Shown here piece after piece: positions 12,501 through 25,600 of a stretch of 64,000 nt of DNA. Source of the DNA: Rostratula benghalensis. Its lineage: Eukaryota > Chordata > Aves > Charadriiformes > Rostratulidae. Location of the stretch: the NCBI GenBank assembly GCA_013399305.1, contig VXAI01000066.1:1346055-1410054 (forward strand), read 5' to 3'. Both the position numbers and the translations under genes were made by a program. The number at the start of each line of letters is the position of its first letter. Position 1 is the first letter of the stretch. The notes beneath the pieces were generated by a model, which did not search any database, was not told where the DNA came from, and was given only the letters and a program-made list of their open reading frames with translations.

Positions 12501-13045
12501 AAAACAAAGCTTTTACTCCCCAAAACAACCTGGACCTCAGAGAAACAGTTCAAAAAGCACAGGTTTGATAGACTTGAGACCAGCTGTACATTCACAACTA
12601 CCCAAGGTGGAGGGAGGCAGGAGGTTGCTCACACAAGCAATCACAGAAGGTGCTGCCAGGCATCAATAAGGGGTGATTCAGAACCTGAAATGCACTCAGT
12701 GACTCATTTCCAATAAAACAGGTAAGCATTCTGACAGATGCATTTGTGGAGAAGTAACCCTGCAGAGAGCCCAGGGTCATTTTGCTAGCTCAGGAGTCAA
12801 CTGCTTTTCAGATATCCTCGTTTTTGTATTTCAGTTCCCACACAGACTTAACAAATGTTAGCTTTTACTAATCCTTGTTTACCTGAGGTTCTGACTGTTA
12901 CCATTTGCAACTGTCATTATCCAAGCAAACCATTTCTCTTTTTTCCCCTTCAAGCTTAACTATGGGACAACTTTATGAGAAGGAAAAGGATGAAGATGGA
13001 TTCTTGTATGTTGCCTACAGTGGAGAGAACACATTTGGTTTCTGA
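6542..13045 (+). CDS. GABARAPL2: GABARAPL2 (GATE-16), ATG8-family ubiquitin-like protein (4 exons)
   Basis: This is an ATG8-family protein, conjugated to phosphatidylethanolamine on autophagosomes, and also linked to Golgi traffic. Exons: 6542-6575, 6896-6951, 10829-11001, 12955-13045, all with GT-AG introns and matching phases. The 117-residue product appears to differ from human GATE-16 only around residues 10-13 (HAL where human has HSL). The N-terminal basic helices (MKWMFKEDH), the ubiquitin fold with the LIR-docking surface (KRKYLVPSD) and the C-terminal GF are all present. Gly116 would be exposed when ATG4 removes Phe117. Intron 2 (3.9 kb) contains two CR1 elements. The gene shares its promoter with TMEM231. 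Confidence 0.97.
9315..9725 (+). mobile_element. CR1 LINE 3' fragment
   Basis: The fragment starts near GAGCAGCTGAAGGCTCTGGG, the end of ORF2, and continues through AGGAGGTTCAGGCTTGACAT into the 3' UTR. It lies in GABARAPL2 intron 2 in the same orientation as the gene. It is 5'-truncated with no coding capacity. Confidence 0.8.
10195..10510 (-). mobile_element. CR1 LINE 3' fragment
   Basis: Read on the minus strand, it ends with the CR1 3' tail (GGTTGGACCAGGTGACCTCT and TTCTGTGATTC). It lies in GABARAPL2 intron 2, antisense to the gene and about 470 bp downstream of a sense-oriented CR1 of a different group. Confidence 0.88.
10728..10747. other. Small GC-rich hairpin, probably a CR1 scrap
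   Basis: CCCCCTGC and GCAGGGGG form a perfect 8-bp stem around a TCAA loop, 81 bp upstream of GABARAPL2 exon 3. The same CCCTGCTCAAGCAGGG string occurs in the antisense 3' end of CR1, so it may be an ancient CR1 remnant. Confidence 0.45.
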
Positions 13046-13401
13046 ATGGTGGGTCTCGGCTGCTATCCCATCCTGCTGTGTATCTTGTAAATAGCTGATC
13101 ATTTTCTGTTCTGACATCCACAGAAGTTCCTTCTACATACATGCGTTTGTAACTGGATTTATTTCTTAATATATTGCTAGGTCTTGTTTTATTAGACTGT
13201 TAAATTATCAAAAAAAGGTTTTGTTGGTTTTGTGCATATATTTTTTTTTTTTTCCTCATGGCTATGAATTCCCAGAGCCTCACTCCTTTGGGGGAATACA
13301 CTTGATGACATTGGTGAATAATAAAGCAAAGTAGTTGGGCTACTAAAGTATGAAAAGGGGAATATGCATTTATTCTGTTTTGAGGTGTTAGTTTAAGAGA
13401 A

Positions 13402-13407
13402 AATAAA
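13402..13407 (+). terminator. GABARAPL2: Candidate GABARAPL2 poly(A) signal (proximal)
   Basis: AATAAA lies 357 nt after the stop codon in an AT-rich 3' UTR. Confidence 0.5.
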
Positions 13408-13522
13408 ACCATTCTATTAGTATTGGGAACACTGGATTTGCTAGCTTATCCTAAGCAGGAGCAAGATGCTGATCATGTTGAATTGAGCTAATGTTCCTCT
13501 TTCTCAATTAACAAACACGTAC

Positions 13523-13528
13523 AATAAA
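13523..13528 (+). terminator. GABARAPL2: Candidate GABARAPL2 poly(A) signal (distal)
   Basis: A second AATAAA lies 478 nt after the stop, just before the CR1 block. Which signal is used cannot be decided from sequence. Confidence 0.5.
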
Positions 13529-13664
13529 AATTCCTGTCACAAACAGGCAGTGCTGTCATTTCTTTACCTTAATTTTGGCCAGAAAGTTACACATCATATT
13601 TACTAGACACTGTACAGCTGGTTATATTATTTACAGCTTCTCAACTGGTATATTGTAAGGACAT

Positions 13665-14545
13665 GACAGAACCAGTTATGTGAAAGGCCAGCTTTGCCAT
13701 ACAGCTGAGTGACAGGAAGCCATCAAAAAGGACCTGGATGAGCTTGAGAGGTGGGTCCATGGGGACCTCATGAGGTTCAACAAGGCCAGGGGCAAGGTCC
13801 TGCACCTGGGTCGGGGCAACCCCCAGTATCAATACAGTCTGGGGGATGAAGGGGCTGAGAGCAGCTCGGAGGAGAAGGGTTTGGGACTGCTGCTGGACAC
13901 GAGCCAACAATGTGTGCTCACAGCCCAGAAAGCCAACCAAGCTGCATCAAATGAAGTGTGGCCAGCAGGTTGAGGGAGGTGATTCTGCCCCTCTGCTCTG
14001 CTCTGGTGAGACCCCACCTGGATTACTGTATCCAGCTCTGGGGTCCCTCAGCACAGGAAAGACATGACTTGTTGAAGCGGGTGCAGAGGCTACAAAAGCC
14101 ATCAGAGGGCTGAAGCACCCCTGTTATGAGGACAGGCTGAGAGATTTGGGGTTGTTCAGCCTGGAGAAGAGAAGGCTCCAGGGAGACCTTACTGTGGCCT
14201 TCCACCACTTAAAGGGAGCTTATAAGAAAGACAGGGACAAACTTTTTAATAGTACCTGTAGCAACAGGACAAGGGGTAATGGTTTTAAACAAAAAGAAGG
14301 TAGATTCAGACAAGATATAAGGAAGAATTTTTTTATAATCAAGGTGGTGAAACAGTGAAACATGGTGCCCAGAGAGGTGGTAGGTGTTCCATGCCCAGAA
14401 ATGTTCAAGGTCAGGTTGGTCCTGATGCAGTTGAAGATCTGAGCAACCTGACAGAGTTGAGGATGTCCCTGTTCATTGCAGGGGGGCTGGACAAGATGAC
14501 CTTTGAAGGTTCCTTCCAACCCAAGCCATTCTATGATTCTCCTTA
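13665..14545 (+). mobile_element. CR1 LINE, 3' about 880 bp (end of ORF2 plus 3' UTR)
   Basis: This is the longest uninterrupted CR1 outside the right-end cluster. Translation shows the end of CR1 ORF2 (MRFNKARGKVLHLGRGNPQY), broken by frameshifts, followed by the 3' UTR and the terminal CCATTCTATGATTCT. It is 5'-truncated in the intergenic space downstream of GABARAPL2. Confidence 0.9.
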
Positions 14546-17500
14546 GTTGAGGCAGACAAGCAGAATAAGAAATGCTGCGTGCCAGATGAAGAATTCAAGA
14601 TCAGTTCCTCCGACTTAGGAGCACTGATGCCAAGGCACGCACCCAGCACAGCAAAACTAGGCCTTTGCCAAAAACCCAAAGAAGTTGTTAGTCATGAGGC
14701 TCTTCACCTCTCTCCAAGTAGGCTTGCCAGAGTTCCACAGCTACTGCTGCTTACAGGCAAACTGTGGCTTGGAATGAGGGGGTGTGTGCAGGAAAACCCC
14801 TCATTGACCTAATAGCACAGTCCTGGAGTTCACACTTTGATACTAAGGGATAACAGTAGTTTAAAAAAGTAGCATCACTTTGAACTTTGCAAGCCAGCAA
14901 AGAAACACTAATTACAGTTTAGATTCCTAATAAAAGACGAAAAACTTCATGCTCTGGCTATGTCCTGTGGAAAAGTTTAGTTTTTAAAATGTTCCCAGTC
15001 ACAGTAGAAACGCATCACGTTCTGAGTGCAAATCAAATTCACACCAACTCCAACTCCCACGAAGTCACTTTATGCCTGGAACGGTGTTTGGCTCTACAGT
15101 TCCTCACAGGCACTGGGCAGAAGGACTCCAAAATGAGAAGGGCAGGAGCCTGTGAAATGCTGTCACTACTCCGTTGCTGAGGCTCGTCCCGGTTCCAGGG
15201 CAGCCTGTGCTGACCCTGAAAAGGGGCTGCTCTGCCCTGCGGTGTGGGGGTGCCTTCCGTACGCACAGCAGCAGCGCAGCCCCGCTGCAGGAAACGCCCC
15301 ATCACTGCTGCCATCCTCACTTCCCCCCACCACCATCCTACCCACACATTCAGCATTAGACGTTTACCCTCAACACAATTTTTGATTCAGAATGAAGAGA
15401 AGTGGTTTCAGCTGTGCTTTTTGCACTACCAGCAGAGTAAGAAACTTAACCTACAACTGCTAAATAAAGCTAATTGCAAGCCAGCACATAGATACACCTG
15501 AACAAAACAAGGGAAGGTGAAGTTCTATTTCCAATGTCGTGATCTAGGTGACTTTTGGAATACCCTTCACAAGCCTCTTAAAAAAAAAAAAAAGTCCACC
15601 CCATAACTGCTCTCATTTTTAACATGTCTATAATTACTAGTTTAGATTTAGCAGCCCAGGTTCATGAGCAATTGCAGAGAATGCAGGGATAAATGTTCTA
15701 CAGCAGTAACTTTACTTTGCATCTGCAGATGCACTTAAAATGGCAGGAAAACTTCAAAAGGCTTCCTTTTAAAATGCAGAGATGAAATGCATCCCTTGAG
15801 AACATACAGTCACTCTTGTGAAATTATGAGAAGCATTTGGGTCCTGCATGTTCTTCACTTGCTGTTGACCCTTCAGGACTGGGAAGGCATTTCAGCTTTC
15901 ATACTGACAGAAAATGAAGAAATACCTCGCAATTCCCACAGCAACACTTCTAACATCACCAATCTTTTACTTTAAATGTCATCTCTGATATAACACAGCC
16001 AGTACCAGATGAATTTAGACGGTATTTCCTCAAAAATTTTCTTGCTTCCACCTATAAAGCACTGCTGCAACCCTCATATTCCTACAATGACATTACCAGG
16101 TTCTCAAGGTGGTTATGCTCTGGGAGAAAGAACTGCTGGGCCCCTCAACTGCATTTGGCTCCCAATTTTAATCCAACATCGTTTCTCCCTCCTTACCAAC
16201 AGCAGCTTCCCAGAAGTAACTCACCCTTCACTTCCATAGCAGTGCCTCGAGTGTTTTCTCCAGGTGTGGTTTGCTCCACCACCACTAATGGCTTGTAACA
16301 AGCAGAAGGAAGCCTGGCTCGACCTCCTCCTGCCCTCCCCAGCACAGCCCTACCTCTTCCCTTCCCCTAGTGCTTACTGGGCTCACTGCAAAGCTGGTGT
16401 AACTCCTAGTGAAAAGCTACACTTTCTTTTTGGGCTCATGTTATAAACACAACTTTGTACTGTCTATAAAAACAGTAATTTGAACAGTCTTCAGTTTACT
16501 CTGCACATCCTGAGACCAGCGAGGGCTCCAGCCCGTGAGCAGTGGAAGCAGCAGGAGCGCAGTGTGAAGATCCAAACCTTGCTTTTCCCAAACAGCTCCC
16601 CCAGAACTGCAGCCCCAGCTCAGACTGTTGACTTCTACACTTGAACAAAACCACCTGTTTCTATGCTCTAGTTTTGACTTGAAGATAAGCAGGTGGTCAG
16701 TCTGCCCTGCCTCCTGACTCTTCATTGCAAGCAGAATGATTTCTCCAGTAGTGAAGCTCTTAAAAGACATTCCACCCAATTCCACTTTCTTTGTTCTGTT
16801 AAACAGGGGCCACTGATCCCCATACAAGTTTGGGAAAGTCAAGGACCTCTCTAGGTAACACAAATATGCTCCATAGAGCAGTTTGACACATGCCTTGGGA
16901 ATTTCAGTGCCCTCCCACTACCAATTGTTCAGTTGTCCTCATTAACCATGAACTGTGGGCACTTCATTCCCCCTGCTTCACCCCCCTCCCCTGTGGCAGA
17001 GGCTCTGCATTCTCTTCTCCTCCCTCCCCCTTGCCTATCTCTGATTTCAGCATGTCAGCTATCCCAGTGCAGAGGAGAGACTCAAGTTTGGAACACATCA
17101 ACCTCTACCTTCCAGGAGCAGTTCTTCCAAAGATCTGCTGACAACGATGGCAGTTTAGTTTGCTACCTCTTCCAGGAGCAGAGGTTCTGTTACCTCTTCT
17201 CTCTGCATTTTTCCTTTCTGATTTTTAAAGTGGTTTCTCAGTATTGCCTACAGCATTTCCTGACATTTTGGAATAAAACAGATGCAGCATTTAGATATTT
17301 ATTTTCAATCCCAGAAATGTCACACAGCCGAGTATAAGATCCTGCAGGCTTATCCCTGCACAGCCTTTTAAATCCTGCTTTTTTTAGCTCCTTCCCTCTC
17401 TTCACATATTCATTGATTCACCCTAGGCTTAAGTATGTCAACTCCATCCAAAAGTGAGATCAACACCAGTGTTCAGCACCTCTAAAATTGCTTTTAAACC

Positions 17501-19041
17501 TGACAAGTAGCAGAAAGCAACAGCCTACAGTTCACAAGTATTTTAACAAATGCCAGGAAAATCTTACCAGGAACAATATCTCCTAAGAGCCAGGCTTAAG
17601 TTTTAGGAAAGAGTTAAAAGAATTTACATCGTATAACTGCTCATCTGAAAGCTAGTGTGATGCCAAGACTACACAACAACCAGCTTTATGTAACCCATTT
17701 TAATATTGCAGCTGGATAGGAAATGGGAACATTCCAGCCTGGTCAGCAGGTTCACTACAGACCGTGTTGATTAACAAGGGGAAACCAGGTATGTTAAGGT
17801 GTACTCTCTGCAAGATTCCAGGGAAGGACGAAGGTAAATTTCAGGAGCCTGGAAAGTTACTGGTTATCTCTTTGGGTACACTCCAGGAGTCTGCCCTTGG
17901 AATGCTATTTGCTCAACTACAAATAACTGCTATCATTTCCTCCTCAGCAGTTCACCCTGTGGCCCATCTGCAATGGCATCTGGCCATTTTTCATCCTCTG
18001 ATGACTCACACAAGTCACTGCTCTCCAGTCCCCTGCCCTCTACAAACACATACAATGGCTCTCCCCTTAGCAATGCAACTGGTCTTTTTGCACATCAGTG
18101 GATGGATTTGAGAGGACAGGCTCATACACCACAGGAGAGAACTTACACACTTAAAAGGAGGAGAGAACTGTTCTTATTTGACAAGTCAATCCGAGTGTGA
18201 AGTGAAAGGATTTGTTGTAATCAGTTCTCAGAATGTAATGTGATACAAACTGCTCAGTCCCGCTTGCAGCTCAGGAGGGTGGCTGGAAGGGCTGGCTGGA
18301 GAACTGCTGTGCCCATTTTTCAAATCCAAAACTACAGTAAGGTACCAAAGAACAGAAAACTCCAATCACTACAGAATTCTGAAGTTCTAAATTACCCGCT
18401 TCTTTCATCTTGCCATTGCCTTGTCCAAATATTTTATGAATTGTAGTTTACAAAACAAGAAGTACAAAAAGCCATTGTGCTCAGTAGCAGTTACACAGTC
18501 CTGAACTTGCTCACAAGAGCAGTAATTGGGACAGAAAGTTTAAGAATTACCCCATTTTCCCCCAGCTCTCCATGCTGACTGTTTGGCCGTGCAGATGTTA
18601 TTTGGTAATAAAACATAAAGGCAAAGACTGCCAGAGACTACTTCCAGTCCCTCCCCCAAAGCACCTCCAGGCTATTAATGAACATTTGCCAGGAAACAGT
18701 GACATCAATGGCTAAGGCACCCCTGCTTTTAATTAACCACGTATCACGGGGGGGGCAGGGGGATGGACAGTGCTTGAAACACTGAGAAGTAGGTAAATGT
18801 TTGCCTGGAATTTCACAGGACTGACAGGTTTGAACCAGGTAATTCTGGGTTTCTTTCCTTCCCACAGAAGTAAAGCAGTTGAAGGGCTATCTGGCAAAGT
18901 CCTGAAACTGAGAGAGATACATGGGATGTCATAAGAAGTATTATTTGACAGAGCTTTCTCCCCAGCACTCTTCTGCTTTGGCTATATATAGTAAATGGAA
19001 GCTTATATGAAGGACTCCCAGAAAAAAAAAAAAATAGAGCC
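14546..19041. other. Intergenic sequence without recognised genes
   Basis: The 3' ends of GABARAPL2 and ADAT1 face each other across this stretch. I see no coding exon, RNA gene or clear repeat. Short open frames here have no recognisable motifs. Part may be a long ADAT1 3' UTR: a minus-strand AATAAA lies at 17298-17303. Confidence 0.5.
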
Positions 19042-19047
19042 TTTAAT
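19042..19047 (-). terminator. ADAT1: Candidate ADAT1 poly(A) signal
   Basis: On the minus strand this reads ATTAAA, 572 nt past the ADAT1 stop codon. It is a common variant signal but weak evidence on its own. Confidence 0.35.
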
Positions 19048-19618
19048 AAGAACTAGTATTTCCAGTTAGAAGCAATGGGGCTGGGGGACACGGAAAATTC
19101 TTCCAGGCACTAGACAAGGAGAGCCAAGAGTTATAAAAATATTACTTATTATACATTAGGGTTGTCCCAGCAACACAAACCCCACCATAACATTATGAAG
19201 AGTGGAAGAAAAAAGCAGCACTAACATTTTACAATGACAGCCTTCTTCCATAGCACAGCTTCACTCTCAGTTGACATTCAGCCATAGTCCATTGCAGTGG
19301 AAGCACAGATCATATCCCTGAGATAACGAGGACAGCACATCACTGCTTCTTTTCTTTGGGAGGCATATGCTATCATGTAGCTCAGAACTTTACATCTGCA
19401 ATGATAATTTTCTGTATTTCAATAAAAAGGAGACTTCAACTCAACGAAAATAAAGACTTCTCTAAATTGCTTTCCTTTTCACTCCTGTCTCCTTACTTTT
19501 CTTATCTCTTTTTTTTTTTTTTTAATCTTTTCTTTTTTATCTTTTCCTGGCCCTTGAACTGCAGAGGTATCTGCTGTGCACCAGGATTATTGTTGGATTT
19601 ACACATCCGTGTGTATTC

Positions 19619-22600
19619 TCATGTGAACTGCAGGTACTCCTTGGCATTCTTGACCCAACCCAGCAGGGCTTGGCTACGCAGCACTTTCCAGGCTTCTTGA
19701 TAGTTTAAGGCAGCTTCCTTGTAGTCCCAGTAGGTTTCTAGAGTCTTCATCCTGACAGAAAATGCACAACAATGAAAACATGGTTATTATCCTTTTGGAT
19801 GTAATGTCACAAAATTAAAAAAAAAAAAGGCAATCAAACATCTAAGCCTACGATGATGTCCTATGAGGTCTTTCATGCTACTAAGTGAAATTCTCTTGAG
19901 GTTCTAAGGAGGGATCCAGGCCCAGAAGCTACTGTACGTGGACATTGTCAGCAGTCTTACAAAAGGAAGCAAACCAACTCCTCTGCCAGGCTTCATGCAC
20001 ACTCTCCTCCAGCAACACAAGTGCCAGTGCCTGACTGTGTGAACACAGGTTACAGAAAACTTCCATGATAGCAAAAAACGATGAAGCAAAGCAGAAAAGG
20101 TAGCGAGACAGGTGCTTTGAAGTGGGTGGAAGTGGCCTTGTTTTGCTAGAAGAATGAATATGATTGCTGGCTGGAAGGGAAGGTGACAAGGATGAACAGG
20201 ATGGTTTTTCTTTTCTAACAAAAAATAATGGGGATGAGTAAGACGAAGGAGGAAACATTTTTTACCTCCTCCCTAAAGCAAAAGAGCCTCAGCAGTTTTG
20301 GTGCTCTGTTTCCCTTCCCCACGTAGCACTTGCTCCCCCCAGTCTCTGCAGAACCATTTGTCACTCTGCTGAGTGCATTATACCACTGATTTTCAAAACA
20401 GGGAAATTCAGGTCTAGAGTATCTGAACACAAGTGCTTCTAAGACAATTTCAACAAGACTTTTTCCCTTTCCTTACCTTCCTTTCCCAGACTCTTTTGTC
20501 TCCATTTGCCCAACAGTGTGTCAGCCACATGTGGCACGTAATTGTTCATACATTCAATCGAGTAAGAAGGAAAGATCATAGGCAACATGAACCTCGTCAA
20601 GAAAGAGGAAGAACCAAGCTGTGACAGGACCCCTGATCTATAAGAAATCTGAGAACTACTGCATTAACTTCCAGAACAGGTTTTCATGCTCAAAGGATAT
20701 ATTGATCACCACTATCACCACTCGCCAAAAAAAAATCCCAAACAAATCCCCAGAAACATAACAGCAGGCAATCAGAAGCTGTATTTCAGGCCTTCAGCAT
20801 TCTGCTATAAATGTATTTGTAGAGCACTGTGACATACACAGCAAGTCATGAGGTACTACCTGTCCTGCAGACCTCCAGTTCCCAAAGTGCAAGAGTGGAG
20901 GAACCTGTCTGTGCCACTGCTGAGCGTGGGAGATATAATACTCTTACACACCTGCCTGTGCTCTTGTCACAGCTAATCCATTTTGCTTTCTTTACCTCTT
21001 TCACATTAATCAAACTCTGTGCTTAACTGCGATTAAACTGTGACCAACTTCCAAGGTGCTCTGGAAAGCAGAGCCTTCCACTGAAGGACTTACTGCAACT
21101 GTGCTCTACCAGGCCAGTGGAACAGTCACAGAACCCCCATTAATGGTGGATCGTGGTTTAGGAGCATCACTGAACAGGCAAAAGAAGCAGCAACTATCTG
21201 TATAAACAGCATTCAGGAAACACCACAGGTCCAAGAAGAGAAAGTTCAACCCATCACAACCAACTCCCTAGGATAAGCAAGGTGTTCCTCTCCCAGGTAC
21301 TCCAACATGTACCTCAGATATGGTACAAACCACCTGCACCTTCTCCCCCACCTCAAAACCACTCTCTGGGGAGCAATGCACGTGCTTAGACTCAAGGTTA
21401 ATGACCAAATTATTCTTTGGTAAGAAATTCTCTTATGCTAGCTTGTTTCTTGCACTTGGAGTACGTCTGATACATTTTTTTAAGATTTGACCCTGTCCTC
21501 CTTCACTGTAAATGCATCTTACCAGTTATACTTGCCCTTTGTCATAGAACAGCTAATATGACATGCTATTTACATTGTCAAATCACAGCTGCTTGTACTT
21601 ATGAGGTCACATTTAGGATGGTCAAAGATGAAAAAAGAATTCTATAGCATGGATTTTTGGACTGCCTCAATCTTGTTAAAGGTGAAACAGCTGTTTCCCT
21701 TGCCTTTGTTGTGGCTGCACAAATGTAGATCCAGATACAGATGTATTCCACCTGCTGCTGAGCTAAGAGAAAGACTCCAATGCATCGCTGTTCTTCATTT
21801 CTTCCTTGCTAAATTTTGCTCTTTTTCCTAAACCTGCTGGCAATTCAATAGCTCTTCAGCTCATACCCAGCAATCTGATTCAATTTATAGAACACATAAG
21901 GGATTTTTCTAACCTAGATTATTCCAACAGACCTGTTTGGCAACTGTTGTAGTAGACAGTAAGGGAAAACATAGCTGGCACAAAAGCAGATAAACAATAA
22001 GGAGCAGCTCAGTATTTTCCCTCTTGTAGCAGCTTCAAGAGCACATAGAACCACAGTCTCTTAAGGTCTCATTCTCCAAGCAGACAACATCACGACATGA
22101 TTTAACAGGGGATGCAACAGAAAACTGCATTTTAATCAGCCTCCCCAAATAGCTGCCAAAATCAAATAGATGTATTTATCTCACACTCAACTTCTGCATT
22201 AAGCTTCTAAGAAATTTTCAACATATATACAGAAAAAAATGTTTTCAAATTCAGAGCACATTACATCTGCCTAAAAACCTCACATGATTTGACTGTATCT
22301 CAGTTTTAGTTGGGCCATTAACGCTCTGAGCATTAGTAATGAAGAACTTGTGACATTTTTTTGGCAGAAGTGAACACTACTTTGCTGCCCCAGGCAAACT
22401 CCAGTACAATCATACGATCTCCAGCCTACCCAGGTCGGTCTGACTACATTCCTTTTATGTTCCCTTCTACTGTTTCAGTCTTGTCCCTACGGTACTGTGC
22501 AAGAGAGACACAGGGTGGTTCTGATGGGTGCATGCCAGAGACACGAGAGATGATCCACAGATTTCATTCTGAAAGGTATCACACTCTTGGAAAAAGCCTT

Positions 22601-25600
22601 ACACAAATCACCATTATGCTTCACAACGTGTGTGTGCACAGCAAAGCTGAGCAGAAACAGGCCCACAAGCGAGGCAGCCTGCAAAGATGATCAATACATT
22701 GCTACAATACTTCCTTCTTGGCAATAAACCCTACCTTAAACCTCCTATTCAGTTTCAAACATGTATATTCAACCCATAATGAACATCTCAGGTGAGACAT
22801 ATCCCACATGAAAAGAATTGACATAAGCACAAAGCATAAACCAAAACATTACTCTTAGGCAAAAAATTATAAATAGCATCTAAGGGGGCAAAGCTCACAG
22901 ATCTTCAGAATATAAAAATCTGTTGTGAATCCATAATGATAGGGGTCTGGAAACCATACTTAGCCTCGTTCTATAAGTATCTTCTATTAGTATCTTCCTC
23001 AATGTTTCAGATAAAATGCAGTCATTGCAGGCAAACTCGGTAAATGACACCAATTGCTAAGAAGATACAGAACAAAGTCACAGAGCAAGTTAACTCAATG
23101 AGTGAGTTCCACCCAAATACAAGTTTTAACAGTAATGACACGTTTTGCAGCATTTGGAAGGTTGTTACTGCATTGCTGTGTCTAGCTCGGGAGACCAGAT
23201 TTTCCAAACGTTATTGAAAAATTGGAAAGTGAGCTTTGTGGCCTTTTCCAATGTTCAAATGTGGAAAAAAATAATCATTCAGAGAAAAAGATGCAGAAGC
23301 TCAATAGAGTAAGCAGTTAAAAAAAATAAAGATCAAGCCTTGAGATAATTATGACAGCAAGTGTTTTGATGAGACAGAAAGTACTACTTAATAAAAGGCT
23401 CTTCAATCCGGCGAAGACTTAACAAGCATCTGTGACATTTAGTATAGAAAAGATTTTCTTACATCAGAGGACAGTTAGGTCTCTATGCAGTCACAGGAGT
23501 CGTTTGATGTACAAACTTTAAAAAGAAAATTGAAAATTTTCAAAAAAAAGACAACAAAATTCTTGCCAAATGCAGTTGGTTTATTTGTAATTGGAGAACA
23601 GCCGTAACAGTGGAACTGCCCCTCTCCCATGACAGTCTCGTTCATCAGGCTGACACTTCTTTACAATCATCCTCAGTTACTCCAGCAGGAGATATGTAGT
23701 GGTCACCTGGTGGAATCCTTTTGTTTTTCACAAGTGACCACTGGCAAAAACTCTTAAATAAGAAGCCCAAACAAACATTCTATACTTCGGTCGAGATATT
23801 TAAACCTTAAAGCCATCTGAAAGTCCTTACACTCCTCTGTACAACTGCCCACCCCCTCCAACTAGGTGTCACTGGAACTGGAATTGTCCACACTGCAGAA
23901 TGAACAGGAAAGTAAAAGAAAACACAATCTTAATTGTGATGGGTGCCTACTAAAATTTATGAGGAAAGAGGATCAGTGACCCGTTTAACAAGCCCAGCAA
24001 TAAACTCAGGGCAGATTTATGGGTTTATGTTACAGAGTTTGCCTTAGATTCAAACAAAGGGTTGCACAGCCAGCCCCACCTTGCACAAAAGGAGGGTTTC
24101 ACTTCCTCGGGTGATGGAACAAGGCATGGTTTTTATTACCAGCAGTAATAAAACAACAATGTAAAAAACCCTTCCATTCCCATATTATTACCAAGATAAT
24201 CTGCAAACAATAATACTGCAAAAAAATGTACACAAAAATTCAGATTATCAGTGACACAACACTGCGTCATCTGCCCAACAGTGGGTCATCACTCCTTTGA
24301 CAGTGAGCATGGAAAACACAGAAAGAAAAAAAAGAAAAGATTAATTTATGTACAAGTAATTTCAAAACATTAACACAAAACAATACATGAGAGGGAGTCA
24401 ATGGAAGAGAATGAAACATAGTAGGTGAAGGTAAGAGGTTATAGAGAAACATTTTGGATGAAGTAGGTAGAGAGATGTGTGAGAACTTAAGTACAGAAGA
24501 CAGACATCACAGAATTTGTCAGAAAGGAATAAAGAGAGTGGGACCAACTGCTGAAGGTTATGCTTAGCATCTTAGCTAAGCTACACCACTACAAATTCCT
24601 AGACGTGCCTTTAAGGAGAGCCAGCAAAGTTCTGCCCTCAGGATGCTCCTGTTCCAATTTATAACAGTGCCTGTGCTAATCCCTTGGAAAGAAGTAAAGA
24701 ATGAAGAAGAAGAAGGAGGGAAGGCACAAAAAGCAGGAGAAGCAGATTTAGACACAGGAAAGAACAAAAGAACATGAAGATCGGTAGTGTAGTTCAAAAT
24801 GAAGCTTTAACTTGCCACCATATGCTAGTTCTAACAGTAGTCAACAGTGAAGGAAGGGTTAAGTAAAAAAGGATCCTTGTCCTAATATACCCTACATCTA
24901 CCAAGACAAGCTGTTCAGTAAATCTGAAAGGACTACTGAATGAGATTCCCTCGATGGAGTAAAAAGGATGGGAATCAAGAGACCAAAAAGTGGACTAGAA
25001 GAGGCAGGGCAGAACTTAGGGGCAAAGTGGAAAAGGAAAATGGGTGACAGGATAGCACTAGAGCCAACATCTGTTGGGGAGATAACAAGAATTTGAGTGG
25101 GAAGAAAATAATAAGCTAGGTAACAGTTACATGCACAGGAGTTTAGAGGAAACAATTTGAGAGTGTGGAGTTCCTGATCTGAAGTCCACTTAAATTCAGA
25201 CTACAAGGAGAAAAGGAAGAAAAAGGAAGAAAACATTATCAGAGTATTGTGTGGAAAGGGAAAGAGAAGAAGAAGGAAACAGCAATAAAAAGCTAAATAA
25301 TAAATGTCTTTGTAAGTGAAGAGTAACAAAAACAAAGACTTCAAAGGAAAGCGACTGGGCAAGCTGACAGGCAAGCTAGCAACCTCCACTGTATAGAGTT
25401 TGTGCCACCTAAAACTGACCCCACATCTGCAAATCAGCTGGACTTTGTCAGGAGAAGCCCAGACAGAAAAATAGTAAAGGACAAAAAAGTCAAAGGAAAT
25501 TACAAAGCCACCGGAGTCTAGAAAAGCCCTGAGGTGAAGTAACTTTACGTAAGCAGCACATGATCAGCACAATGAATCACCAACAATGCACCAGCTCACA

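Noticed and set aside
16441..16863. 140-residue minus-strand open frame
   Set aside because: No known motif, no flanking splice or start context, and normal chance length in intergenic sequence.
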